A DNA stretch of 9,078 nt from NCBI GenBank assembly GCA_035263645.1, contig DATFRD010000230.1:1-9078 (forward strand). The letters are read 5' to 3'. Below, piece after piece: positions 1-6,305 of the stretch. This stretch comes from CF-161 sp035263645. GTDB lineage: Bacteria; Chloroflexota; Dormibacteria; Dormibacterales; Dormibacteraceae. The stretch's first letter is position 1. Every line of letters begins with the position of its first letter. A program made the position numbers and the translations under genes. The notes below the pieces were generated by a model that saw only the letters and a program-made list of their open reading frames with translations, was not told the origin of the DNA and did no database searches.

Positions 1-98
1 GTGCCGATGTCCGCGAACACGACCGCCCAGCACAGGAACCAGCCGAGCGTGCCAGCCCGCACCTTCAGCCGGCGGTGCCGCGCCACCGTGGAGACCAC
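1..98 (-). CDS. APC/KUP-like membrane permease, N-terminal fragment (cut by left window edge)
   Basis: Seen: reading the minus strand from a GTG at 98 gives an open frame to the window edge. It starts with a basic segment (VVSTVARHRRLKVRAG) followed by a hydrophobic run ending FADIG. Family knowledge: a basic N-terminus followed by a first helix ending in (F/Y)-x-D-I-G-T-S is typical of APC-superfamily permeases and of KUP-type potassium transporters (VVYGDIGTS in KUP). These are inner-membrane proteins that move amino acids or K+. The frame cannot extend upstream, because the in-frame TGA at 105-107 ends the preceding gene; candidate starts are GTG 98 and GTG 86. The 6-bp gap to that gene suggests an operon. 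Inference: with a KdpDE-like two-component system just upstream, K+ is a reasonable substrate guess, but about 32 residues cannot separate K+ from amino-acid transport. Confidence 0.55.
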   Translation of the reverse strand, partial: MVSTVARHRRLKVRAGTLGWFLCWAVVFADIG

Positions 99-104
99 GA
101 GCGC

Positions 105-344
105 TCAGTCCACCGTGCGCGGGCGAAGGAGCAGGTCGCGAACGGCGTGGACGTCCGCCCGCAGCGACTCGAGCGCCCGCCGCAGGTCGCGGTCGGCCAG
201 CTCGAGCTGGGCCGCGGCGACGACGTACAGCTCCGCCCGCTCCAGCTGCTCGGCGGCGACGTATCGCTTCTCACGCTCGCGCTCGGCGCGGCGCCGGAAC
301 TCCTCCTCCGGGCCCTGGTCGAGCCGCAATGCCCGATGTGGCAT
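105..344 (-). CDS. Small charged helical protein, unknown function
   Basis: A 79-residue frame from ATG 344 to TGA 105. I do not recognise a family. It is rich in Arg, Glu, Leu and Ala, with no predicted membrane segment or signal peptide. Residues about 12-70 (from PEEEFRRRAEREREK to LRADVHAVRDLLL) look like one or two long amphipathic helices that could form a coiled coil. ATG 344 is preferred over an in-frame GTG at 377, because nothing resembling a ribosome site precedes the GTG while GGAG lies before the ATG, though only 2 nt away. It lies between the response regulator and the permease fragment and ends 6 bp before the permease start, so co-transcription with the permease is likely. A role as an accessory or regulatory subunit of the transporter is inference only. 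Helix-rich composition can also arise by chance in GC-rich DNA, so expression is not certain. Confidence 0.55.
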   Translation of the reverse strand: MPHRALRLDQGPEEEFRRRAEREREKRYVAAEQLERAELYVVAAAQLELADRDLRRALESLRADVHAVRDLLLRPRTVD

Positions 345-366
345 GACTCCACGGTAGGCGCGGACG

Positions 367-429
367 CGTGTGGACACCGTTTGGGGACGCCGCCGGCCCG
401 TATGGATGTCGTATGGAACCGGGGTGTCC
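367..429. promoter_or_regulatory. Candidate response-regulator binding region (11-bp direct repeats)
   Basis: In the 93-bp gap between the response regulator stop and the small helical gene, CGTATGGA occurs at 399-406 and again at 410-417, exactly 11 bp apart. A one-mismatch copy, CGTGTGGA, lies at 367-374. An inverted pair GGACACC (372-378) and GGTGTCC (423-429) brackets the repeats. OmpR/PhoB-family dimers commonly bind head-to-tail repeats with an 11-bp period. The site lies about 55-75 bp upstream of the small gene's ATG, a plausible activator position. That it is the target of the adjacent KdpE-like regulator is inference. No convincing -10/-35 pair is visible. Confidence 0.35.
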
Positions 430-437
430 GACGGCGC

Positions 438-1121
438 TCAGGCCTGCAGGCGGTAGCCGACGCCAGGTTCCGTCACGATGAACCGCGGGTTGGCCGGGTC
501 GTCGCCCAGCTTGCGCCGGATCTGCGCCACCACGTAGCGCGTGTTGTAGGAATCGCCGAGCGCGTACTCACCCCACACGCGCCGGAGCAGCGTGCCGTGG
601 GTCACCGGCCGGCCGGCATTGAGCGCGAGGTGGCGCAGGAGCTCGTACTCGGTCGGGGTCAGGCGCACCGCCCTGCCCTCGACCGTCACCCTCCGCCTGG
701 CCAGATCGATGTCCAGCGCCCCGCAGCGGAGCACCGGCTCGCCCTGGGCGACCGCGGCCTGCCGGCGGAGCACGGCGCGGATCCGCGCCACCAGCTCGTC
801 GACGCCGAACGGCTTGACCACGTAGTCGTCGGCCCCCAGGTCCAGGGCCCGCACCTTGTCCTGCTCGCCTGGCATCACGCTGACGACGATGACCGCGGAG
901 CGGTCGTCCCCCTCGCGCAGCCGCCGGAGCACGTCGAAGCCGTCCAGGCCGGGCAGTCCCAGGTCGAGGAGGACCACATCCGGCCGCCAGGCGGCGGCCT
1001 GGCGGAGCGCCTCCTCGCCCGTGCCCACAGCCTGCACGTGGTAGTCGTGGTAGGTGAGGCCGGCACGGAGGGCACGCCGCATCTCGGCGTCGTCGTCGAC
1101 CACGAGCACGCGGCCCCTCAA
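438..1121 (-). CDS. OmpR-family response regulator, KdpE-like
   Basis: A DNA-binding response regulator of 227 residues, the usual OmpR/KdpE length. The receiver domain spans about 4-118, with the acidic pocket D9-D10-D11, phospho-acceptor D53 in LLDLGLPGLDG, switch residue S81 and conserved K103 in KPFG. The C-terminal winged helix (about 127-227) includes LTPTEYELLRHLALNAG and ends TEPGVGYRLQA; it resembles E. coli KdpE (ITETGIGYRFMP) along its length. The start chosen is TTG 1121, which overlaps the kinase stop by 4 bp (TTGA) and gives MRGRVLVVDD, the normal beginning. GTG 1109 is the alternative. No strong ribosome site is visible, so translation is probably coupled to the kinase. No kdpFABC genes are in the window, so the target is unknown; the permease downstream on the same strand is the obvious candidate. 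Confidence 0.95.
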   Translation of the reverse strand: MRGRVLVVDDDAEMRRALRAGLTYHDYHVQAVGTGEEALRQAAAWRPDVVLLDLGLPGLDGFDVLRRLREGDDRSAVIVVSVMPGEQDKVRALDLGADDYVVKPFGVDELVARIRAVLRRQAAVAQGEPVLRCGALDIDLARRRVTVEGRAVRLTPTEYELLRHLALNAGRPVTHGTLLRRVWGEYALGDSYNTRYVVAQIRRKLGDDPANPRFIVTEPGVGYRLQA

Positions 1122-2653
1122 CAGAGCCGGATCCCGCCCAGGACGCGGCCGTCCCCGTCCGGCTCGCCGGTCGCCTGCGGAACCCGGCTGGGCGCCCCCA
1201 CCGGGCTCAGGGGCAGGACCAGCGTGAAGCGGGGGCCGCGGCGGAGGTTCTCGGCTCGCACCGTGCCTCCGTGCGCCTCCGCGACACGCTTGCAGATGGC
1301 CAGGCCGAGGCCGCTGCCGCCCTTCCGGCGGGTCCAGAACTTGTCGAAGACGCGGTCCAGGTCGCCGGGCGTGATCGGCGGCCCGTCGTTGGCGACCGAC
1401 AGCTCGACCGCCCCGTCCACCGCCCTGGCCCCGATCGTGATCGTGCGGCCGGGCGGCGTCCATTCCCTGGCGTTCTCCAGCAGGTTGGTGAGGGCGCGTC
1501 CGAGCTGCTGCTCGTCGAGCGGGACCGGGGGCAGGTCGACCGGCACCCTGACCTCGAGCGCGAACGCGGCCAGCTCCGGGCGCAGCCGGTGCAGGACGCC
1601 GCCGACCACGTCGTCCAGCGCCTCCGGCCGGGGGTGGACGGCTCCCCCCGCCTCGAGCCGGGCCATGTCCAGCAGGTCGCCGACCAGGTGGTCGAGGTGC
1701 GAGGCGTTCCGATCGAGGCCCTCCACCAGCTCGCGCTGGTCCCGTGTGAGCTGGGCGGCCGGCGCTAAGAGCGCCGTCAGCCCGGCCCGCAGCGAGGCGA
1801 TCGGGCTCTTCAGCTCGTGGGAGATCGACGAGAGGATCGCCGCCTTGAGCTGGTCGGACGCGGCCAGCGACGCCGCCCGCTCCGCCTCGTGCCCGGCCCG
1901 GCGCCGGTCGAGGAGGAGCCCCGCGAGGCTGAGCAGCGCGGCCAGGAGCCTCAGGCCTGACGCAGGCACCTCCTCGTCGGTCACGGTCAGCAGCAGCACG
2001 CCGCTGGCCATCGGCAGCACGCAGCGGTTCAGCTGCCGGCCGGTCGGGCGCAGGAGGCGCAGCCGCTCGCCGTCGAGCATCAGCCCGATCGGCTGCCGGC
2101 GTCGCCAGGCAAGGTCCGCCTCGCGGCGCGCCTCCTCCGGCGGCTCCGGGCCCGTGACCCTCACCAGCCGGTCCCCCTCCAGCCCCAGCAGGGCCACCTC
2201 CCGGACGGAGGGCACGTCGAGCATGCGCTGGCGCACCAGTTCGAGCGCGGCGGCGACCTCGGGCAGGCGCAGGGCGGTCGTGGCCAGCTCGTAGAGCGAG
2301 CGTGACTCGGCCGCCATCGCCTGCGCCTCCCCCTGCGCGCGCCGGGCGGCGCCCGCCAGCTGGCCCGTGACCAGGGCCGCCGCCAGCAGGGCGAGCAGCG
2401 ACCCGAGCTGTCCGGCGTCGGCCACGGTGAGGCTGCCCACCGGCGGCACCAGGGCCACGTCGTAGCAGAGGATCGCGAGCACGCTGGCGAACACGGCCGG
2501 CCACTTGCCGTAGCGGGCCCCGAGCCACAGCACCAGGAGCAGGTAGGCCAGGCCCAGGTTGGCAACCGCCACCCGCGAGGAGACCAGCACCAGCGCGGCC
2601 GTGATGGCGAGCACGCCCCCGACCGCCAGGCCATAGGGCAGGAGCCGCCGCAT
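1118..2653 (-). CDS. Sensor histidine kinase, truncated KdpD-like (DUF4118-GAF-HisKA-HATPase)
   Basis: A membrane sensor kinase of 511 residues that phosphorylates the overlapping response regulator. Residues about 7-100 form four closely spaced membrane helices of the DUF4118 type; LCYDVALVPPVGSLTVADA (62-80) matches the VPP...F.VAD stretch of KdpD. A GAF-like linker follows (about 115-245). The dimerisation domain has phospho-acceptor H279 in SISHELKSP. The ATPase domain has the N box NLLENA (390-395), G1 NDGPP (422-426), F box DKFW, and G2 GSGLGLA (446-452). A Pro/Gly-rich tail (484-511) follows. Classical KdpD is about 890 residues; the N-terminal KdpD and Usp domains are absent here. ATG 2653 is the first methionine before the first helix, and its ribosome site is weak. 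The ligand is unknown: K+ or turgor sensing is suggested by family, not shown. Confidence 0.95.
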   Translation of the reverse strand: MRRLLPYGLAVGGVLAITAALVLVSSRVAVANLGLAYLLLVLWLGARYGKWPAVFASVLAILCYDVALVPPVGSLTVADAGQLGSLLALLAAALVTGQLAGAARRAQGEAQAMAAESRSLYELATTALRLPEVAAALELVRQRMLDVPSVREVALLGLEGDRLVRVTGPEPPEEARREADLAWRRRQPIGLMLDGERLRLLRPTGRQLNRCVLPMASGVLLLTVTDEEVPASGLRLLAALLSLAGLLLDRRRAGHEAERAASLAASDQLKAAILSSISHELKSPIASLRAGLTALLAPAAQLTRDQRELVEGLDRNASHLDHLVGDLLDMARLEAGGAVHPRPEALDDVVGGVLHRLRPELAAFALEVRVPVDLPPVPLDEQQLGRALTNLLENAREWTPPGRTITIGARAVDGAVELSVANDGPPITPGDLDRVFDKFWTRRKGGSGLGLAICKRVAEAHGGTVRAENLRRGPRFTLVLPLSPVGAPSRVPQATGEPDGDGRVLGGIRLC

Positions 2654-2674
2654 CGCACCGTCAGCATAGTCCCG

Positions 2675-2756
2675 CTGGTGGGGGGGAGAAATCGTCCTCC
2701 GCTGTCCCTCCCCCCTCGCGGGGGAGGTGGCCCGCCAGGGCCGGTGGGGGGATCTC
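2675..2756. repeat. REP-like double-hairpin intergenic element
   Basis: The 155-bp gap between the kinase start and the lipoprotein stop holds two adjacent perfect hairpins. One is CCTCCCCC (2707-2714) with GGGGGAGG (2720-2727), an 8-bp stem and 5-nt loop. The other is GGCCC (2729-2733) with GGGCC (2738-2742), a 5-bp stem and 4-nt loop. They are flanked by two near-identical G-rich stretches, one containing GGTGGGGGGG (2677-2686) and one GGTGGGGGG (2743-2751). This layout resembles dispersed palindromic intergenic repeats seen in many GC-rich genomes. It could also stop or slow transcription from the lipoprotein gene, but neither strand has a T-tract after the stem. Whether it is repeated elsewhere cannot be seen from one window. 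Confidence 0.45.
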
Positions 2757-2808
2757 AACCGGTATCCCGCCCCGGCCTCCGGGGGACGGAGCGGAGGCAG
2801 CGCCCCGG

Positions 2809-3996
2809 TCAGCGCTGGTAGGCCAGCCACAGGGGCTGGACGCGGTCGCCGCTCCGGACCGCCACCCGCACCCGGCACTGGCCGCTGCACCCCGTCGGGA
2901 GGATGCTGCCCTCGGAACCGGTGCCCGGCTGCTGGACCACGGAGTAGCCGGGGCCGGCCTCGATCTCGATCCCGTCCTGGAAGCCGGGCGCCCGGACCAG
3001 GCGCACGCAGAGTGGCTGGCCGGGCGCCAGCACGGGACCGGCCGGGACCGCCGGCTGCAGGGCGAACGCGGTCACGATGGCGTCCAGCCGGCCGATGTCG
3101 TACTCGGTTACCAGCAGGTTCCCGGCCTGGTCGATGCCCAGGCCCTGGGGCGACCGGAGGCCCGAGGCGACGTCGACGGCGCCCCCATTGACGACCTGCA
3201 CCACCCGGCCCTGACTGATCGAGATCGCGAAGATCCGGCCGTCCGCGCCCGCGACCACGTCGTCCGCCAGCGGCAGCCCGCTCACCAGCGTCTGCCGGCT
3301 CCCGTCCGGCGCGAGCCGCACCACCGCGCCGGCGTTCTCGTCGGCGACCACCACCGCGCCGTCGGGGAGCGACCAGGCTCCCGTCGGTCGGGCGAACCCG
3401 GCGACCCGCCGCTGGACCTGCCCGTCGGGGCCGACGAACAGCACCGCTCCCCGGGGGCTGTCGGGCACGATGAGCGCGCCGCCGGCCGCCGCGATCCCGT
3501 CCACGCCCTCCAGCCCGCGGACCGGCTGCAGCTGGATGAGGGTGGTGACCTGGGTGTCCCGGACCGCCACGACCCGGTCGTCGGCCTGGTCGGCCGCGTA
3601 GAGCGTGCCCCCCACCCGTGCCATGCCCTCCACCAGCGGGATCTGCACCGGCAGACGATCGACGCCGCCCACCGGCCCGTCGCCGCCGACGCGGGCGATC
3701 CGGCCCGGACCCAGCTCGCCGACCAGTACCTGGTCCCCGTCCGCCAGCACGTCGTCCGGCTGCGTCAGGCCCGTGGCGAGCTGCAGGACGGGCAGACCGG
3801 AGGCGACCCCGCCGGCCCGGGCGTCGGCCTGCGCCGGCGCGCAGGGCTGCGGCAGCGGGCTCGGGGTGACAGCCGCCCCGCGGGCGGATGCCGCTGGTGA
3901 GGGCCGCCTGGCGGCGGGCTGAGTGGTGCAGGCGGCGGCGAGCACCAGGGCCAGGCTCATGGCCCGGAGCGCGCTCCGCCGCCATGCCGGATGCAC
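2809..3996 (-). CDS. Secreted lipoprotein with six-bladed NHL/SMP-30-like beta-propeller
   Basis: A 395-residue exported protein. The N-terminus has basic residues (WRRSALRA), a short hydrophobic core (MSLALVLAAA) and a lipidation-type Cys at 23, with the slightly unusual lipobox AAAC. A Pro/Ala/Ser linker (24-66) follows. Six similar units start near residues 74, 121, 162, 201, 241 and 280. Each has the pattern L-x-x-P/V-(D/x)-G/D...G..L.V.D...G.V..V, spaced about 40 residues, as expected for propeller blades of the NHL/gluconolactonase class. Residues 313-395 form an extra beta-rich domain with Cys330, Cys370 and Cys374. No catalytic residues can be assigned, so ligand binding or a structural role is as likely as enzymatic activity. 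GTG 3996 is chosen because the internal ATG (residue 13) would remove the positive n-region. The gene follows the hydrolase by 27 bp and may be co-transcribed with it. Confidence 0.85.
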   Translation of the reverse strand: MHPAWRRSALRAMSLALVLAAACTTQPAARRPSPAASARGAAVTPSPLPQPCAPAQADARAGGVASGLPVLQLATGLTQPDDVLADGDQVLVGELGPGRIARVGGDGPVGGVDRLPVQIPLVEGMARVGGTLYAADQADDRVVAVRDTQVTTLIQLQPVRGLEGVDGIAAAGGALIVPDSPRGAVLFVGPDGQVQRRVAGFARPTGAWSLPDGAVVVADENAGAVVRLAPDGSRQTLVSGLPLADDVVAGADGRIFAISISQGRVVQVVNGGAVDVASGLRSPQGLGIDQAGNLLVTEYDIGRLDAIVTAFALQPAVPAGPVLAPGQPLCVRLVRAPGFQDGIEIEAGPGYSVVQQPGTGSEGSILPTGCSGQCRVRVAVRSGDRVQPLWLAYQR

Positions 3997-4023
3997 GGTG
4001 CCGAGTATGCAGCCCGGCCGCGG

Positions 4024-4530
4024 CTAGCGCAGCGCCGAGATCCAGTCGGCGGCGACGGCCAGCGCGTCGTGGAGCCGCTCCTTCAGGCCGTGGCCGGTGC
4101 CCGGCAGCGTCACCACGCGCACCTCCTGCAGCTTGCCGGCCTCGCGGCGGAGCTCGTCCGGCGAGCCGAAGGGGTCGGACTCGCCCTGGACGATCAGGAC
4201 CGGGCAGCGGACACGCGGCCAGTGCTCGGTCCGGAGCTGCTCCGGGAAGCCGGGCCGGTGGAGCGGGTACGCGAACAGGAGCAGGCCAGCGAACTCGTGC
4301 TCGGCGCCGGCTGCGGCCAGGCTCGCCACGCGACCGCCGTAGGAGCGGCCGCCGATCACGACCTCTGGGCCGGCGCCCGACTGCCGCAGGTAGGCCGGGA
4401 CCGCCCGTTCGGCGTTGCCGCCCGGCAGCTGCACCGGGTGCGCCTCGACGCCCCGCGCGGCCAGCCCGTTCACGTACGGCTCGATCGACTGCAGGCCGCC
4501 CGTCGCGCCGGGGGCCAGGAACACCTTCAT
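4024..4530 (-). CDS. Small alpha/beta hydrolase, TEX30/KANL3-like
   Basis: A compact 168-residue alpha/beta hydrolase without signal peptide, so cytoplasmic. The nucleophile elbow is GGRSYGGR with Ser63. The probable acid is Asp119 in VQGESDPFG and the base is His147 in LPGTGHGLK, giving a complete triad in the right order. The oxyanion region is LAPGATGG (5-12). The motif GGRS-x-GGR and the short length fit the bacterial TEX30/KANL3 (dienelactone-hydrolase-related) group, whose substrates are generally unknown. ATG 4530 is not preceded by a Shine-Dalgarno sequence. Instead, a 29-codon frame ends across it with an ATGA overlap (4527-4616). The lipoprotein gene starts 27 bp downstream. Substrate and pathway cannot be inferred from the context. 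Confidence 0.9.
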   Translation of the reverse strand: MKVFLAPGATGGLQSIEPYVNGLAARGVEAHPVQLPGGNAERAVPAYLRQSGAGPEVVIGGRSYGGRVASLAAAGAEHEFAGLLLFAYPLHRPGFPEQLRTEHWPRVRCPVLIVQGESDPFGSPDELRREAGKLQEVRVVTLPGTGHGLKERLHDALAVAADWISALR

Positions 4531-4691
4531 GCGAGGAGCGAGCCGCCGTGAGCGGTGAGCCCGGCGAGCCTTACCGGCCGGGTCGTGCGGGCGTCAGCGG
4601 TGGCCACGGCCCTCATTGTCCGTCAGCCGGCGTCGGTGACAGCCGGAGGCGATCGGACCGGCACCGGGTGCCCTGGATTGCGGCCGGGCTC
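4531..4691. other. 161-bp gap between ABC permease and hydrolase
   Basis: No convincing gene or RNA. It holds a 13-bp dyad GGCACC-G-GGTGCC (4660-4672), 20 bp past the permease stop. This could be a weak terminator or protein site, but no T-run follows on the minus strand. A 29-codon minus-strand frame (4616 to 4527, MRAVATADARTTRP...) ends in an ATGA overlap with the hydrolase start. Its ribosome site is weak, and a frame this short is common by chance in GC-rich DNA. No clear promoter hexamers for the hydrolase were found. Confidence 0.4.
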
Positions 4692-6305
4692 CTACGTGCC
4701 CACCTCCCGCCGCTGCATGAGCAGCGCGGCCAGGCCGAAGCCCGCGATCACCACGGCCACCATCGCCCACAGGCCGTTCCAGAACACGCCCGTGAGGAAT
4801 GGGGTCCCGTACAGCTGCTGCACCGACAGGTCGCTCGCCCAGGCCGGCCACTGCAGCAGCGGGCCGAGCTCGTAGATGAGGAAGCTGGCGAAGGCGAGCA
4901 TCCCGAGCACCCCGACGGCGGCGCGCGGGAAGTCGGCGCTGGCCGCCGCGCCTACGGCCGCGTAGGTGAGAGTGAAGGGGATGAGCACCCACGACGCGCG
5001 GAACACGCTGGCTGCGTCCAGGGTGGTGCCGACGCCGGCCGCCGTGGCCGCCGCCACCAGCGAGCCGACCGCCACGACGACCGCGGTCCCGACCACCGCA
5101 GCCGCGAAGCGCTCGCCGATGACGGCCCACCGGTGCACCGGCATGCTGAGCACCGAGGTCAGGATGCCCTCCGTGTCATCCGAGGCCCAGCCGGAGACGA
5201 GGTGGACCGCGAAGCCGGCGAGGAGCAGCTGCGCGATGCCGAACCAGAAGGCGGCGATGAAGCCCCGGTAGGGGTCGCCCCCGCTCGAGTGGGTGAGGAA
5301 ATCCCGCATCCCCGGCAGGCCGATCGCCGCGTCCACGACGGTGTGCGCGATCGACACCATGTACAGCGCCATGGCACCGGTGCCCAGCGCCCAGCCGACC
5401 ACGATCCAGCGCTGCCGGTAGAGCAGCCTGGCCACAGGCCAGGCGAGCAGTGGGGACGGCGCCGCGTCCTTCGCCCTGGCCTCGCGGGCCCGACGGGGGA
5501 ACAGTGAGCCCCGGACGTCGCGGTGCATGAAGGCGAGCGCGGACAGGACGCTCGTCACGACGACGAGGGCGACGCTCAGCGCGACCCCGGCGGCGTCGAG
5601 GTGGCCGCCGGGCGCCAGGACGGTGGTCGCGTCGTACCACTTGAACGGCGACACCCACGCGAGGCCGTCGAACGAGTGATCGCTGCGGGCCAGGACATCG
5701 ACGAGATAGAGGACCACCACCACGGCGGCCCCGGCCGCCTGGGCCGCGCGGGTCGACGCGACCAGCTGGGCGACCAGGTAGCAGAGCGCGAAGAGCGCGA
5801 GCATGAGCAGCCAGAGCGTCAGCGTCTTGCCCGCCAGGCCGCCCAGGTTCAGCGACTCGTAGCGGACGACTCCCACTGCGAAGCCGAGAGCACCCAGGAC
5901 CGCCGCCGCCAGGGACGCCAGGCCGTAGGCCGCCAGCCGCGACGCGACCACGCGCGCCCGAGAGACGCGGGCCGCCAGCCAGTAGTCGACGAGCTGCCTG
6001 TCCTCGTCGCCGCGGGCGGCGCCGGCGGCGGCCGCGATCGCCCAGATCATGACCACGAGCGCGAACGGGCCGTACGCGCGCCACTGCACGTAGCCGTCGA
6101 GGGTGTCGAGCCGGAAGGGCGCCGGCAGGATGTAGCTCAGCTGCGCGGCCAGCACGCCCATGTCGTGGGCGAACGCGGCCCGGCTGGCGGCGGTCGAGCC
6201 CGCCACCTGCACGAACGCCGCCGCCTGGACCGACATGCCCACCAGGAGCACGATCCCGTAGCCGATCCACCCCCAGCGGTGCAGCCGGAATGCGTACCTC
6301 AGCAT
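4692..6305 (-). CDS. ABC-2 type exporter permease with two homologous halves
   Basis: A 537-residue integral membrane protein with about 12 helices: roughly 12-35, 78-98, 126-148, 160-184, 190-205, 236-258, then 298-318, 348-370, 400-425, 435-455, 460-480 and 508-529. A cytoplasmic basic linker (261-297) separates the halves. The cytosolic segment after the second helix of each half is alike: EDRQLVDYWLAARVSRARVV (101-120) against DDTEGILTSVLSMPVHRWAV (376-395). These are the likely coupling helices that contact the ATPase, so one chain supplies both membrane halves. Length and layout fit the Streptomyces-type polyketide or antibiotic exporter permeases annotated ABC-2. ATG 6305 overlaps the ATPase stop by 7 bp, and GGAGG lies 10 nt upstream within AGGAGGAGG. 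The substrate is unknown; drug or lipid export is the usual inference. Confidence 0.92.
   Translation of the reverse strand: MLRYAFRLHRWGWIGYGIVLLVGMSVQAAAFVQVAGSTAASRAAFAHDMGVLAAQLSYILPAPFRLDTLDGYVQWRAYGPFALVVMIWAIAAAAGAARGDEDRQLVDYWLAARVSRARVVASRLAAYGLASLAAAVLGALGFAVGVVRYESLNLGGLAGKTLTLWLLMLALFALCYLVAQLVASTRAAQAAGAAVVVVLYLVDVLARSDHSFDGLAWVSPFKWYDATTVLAPGGHLDAAGVALSVALVVVTSVLSALAFMHRDVRGSLFPRRAREARAKDAAPSPLLAWPVARLLYRQRWIVVGWALGTGAMALYMVSIAHTVVDAAIGLPGMRDFLTHSSGGDPYRGFIAAFWFGIAQLLLAGFAVHLVSGWASDDTEGILTSVLSMPVHRWAVIGERFAAAVVGTAVVVAVGSLVAAATAAGVGTTLDAASVFRASWVLIPFTLTYAAVGAAASADFPRAAVGVLGMLAFASFLIYELGPLLQWPAWASDLSVQQLYGTPFLTGVFWNGLWAMVAVVIAGFGLAALLMQRREVGT

Noticed and set aside
75..2294. A 739-codon plus-strand open frame
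   Set aside because: It is antisense to the well-supported response regulator and kinase. Its translation is low-complexity Arg/Pro/His-rich with no motif, as expected when GC-rich coding DNA is read backwards.
1122..2528. Long N-terminal extension of the response regulator in the same frame
   Set aside because: The upstream part is Arg/Gly/Ala-rich shadow of the kinase in another register. The normal KdpE-like N-terminus begins at TTG 1121.
438..2653. Naming the pair kdpE/kdpD outright
   Set aside because: The kinase lacks the KdpD N-terminal domains and no kdpFABC is present, so only KdpDE-like is justified.
2707..2727. Rho-independent terminator at the 8-bp hairpin
   Set aside because: The stem is strong but no T-tract follows on either strand; it is described as a repeat element instead.
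2654..3985. Long N-terminal extension of the kinase (would be 955 residues, close to full KdpD length)
   Set aside because: The extra residues are low-complexity shadow of the propeller lipoprotein in another frame, with no KdpD or Usp motifs. The real start is the ATG at the first membrane helix.
4660..4672. Terminator after the ABC permease
   Set aside because: The GGCACC/GGTGCC dyad has a very short loop and no T-run; kept only as a note in the gap entry.
3888..5507. A 539-codon plus-strand open frame
   Set aside because: It runs antisense across the start of the lipoprotein gene, the whole hydrolase gene and half of the permease gene; Arg/Gly/Pro-rich with no domain.
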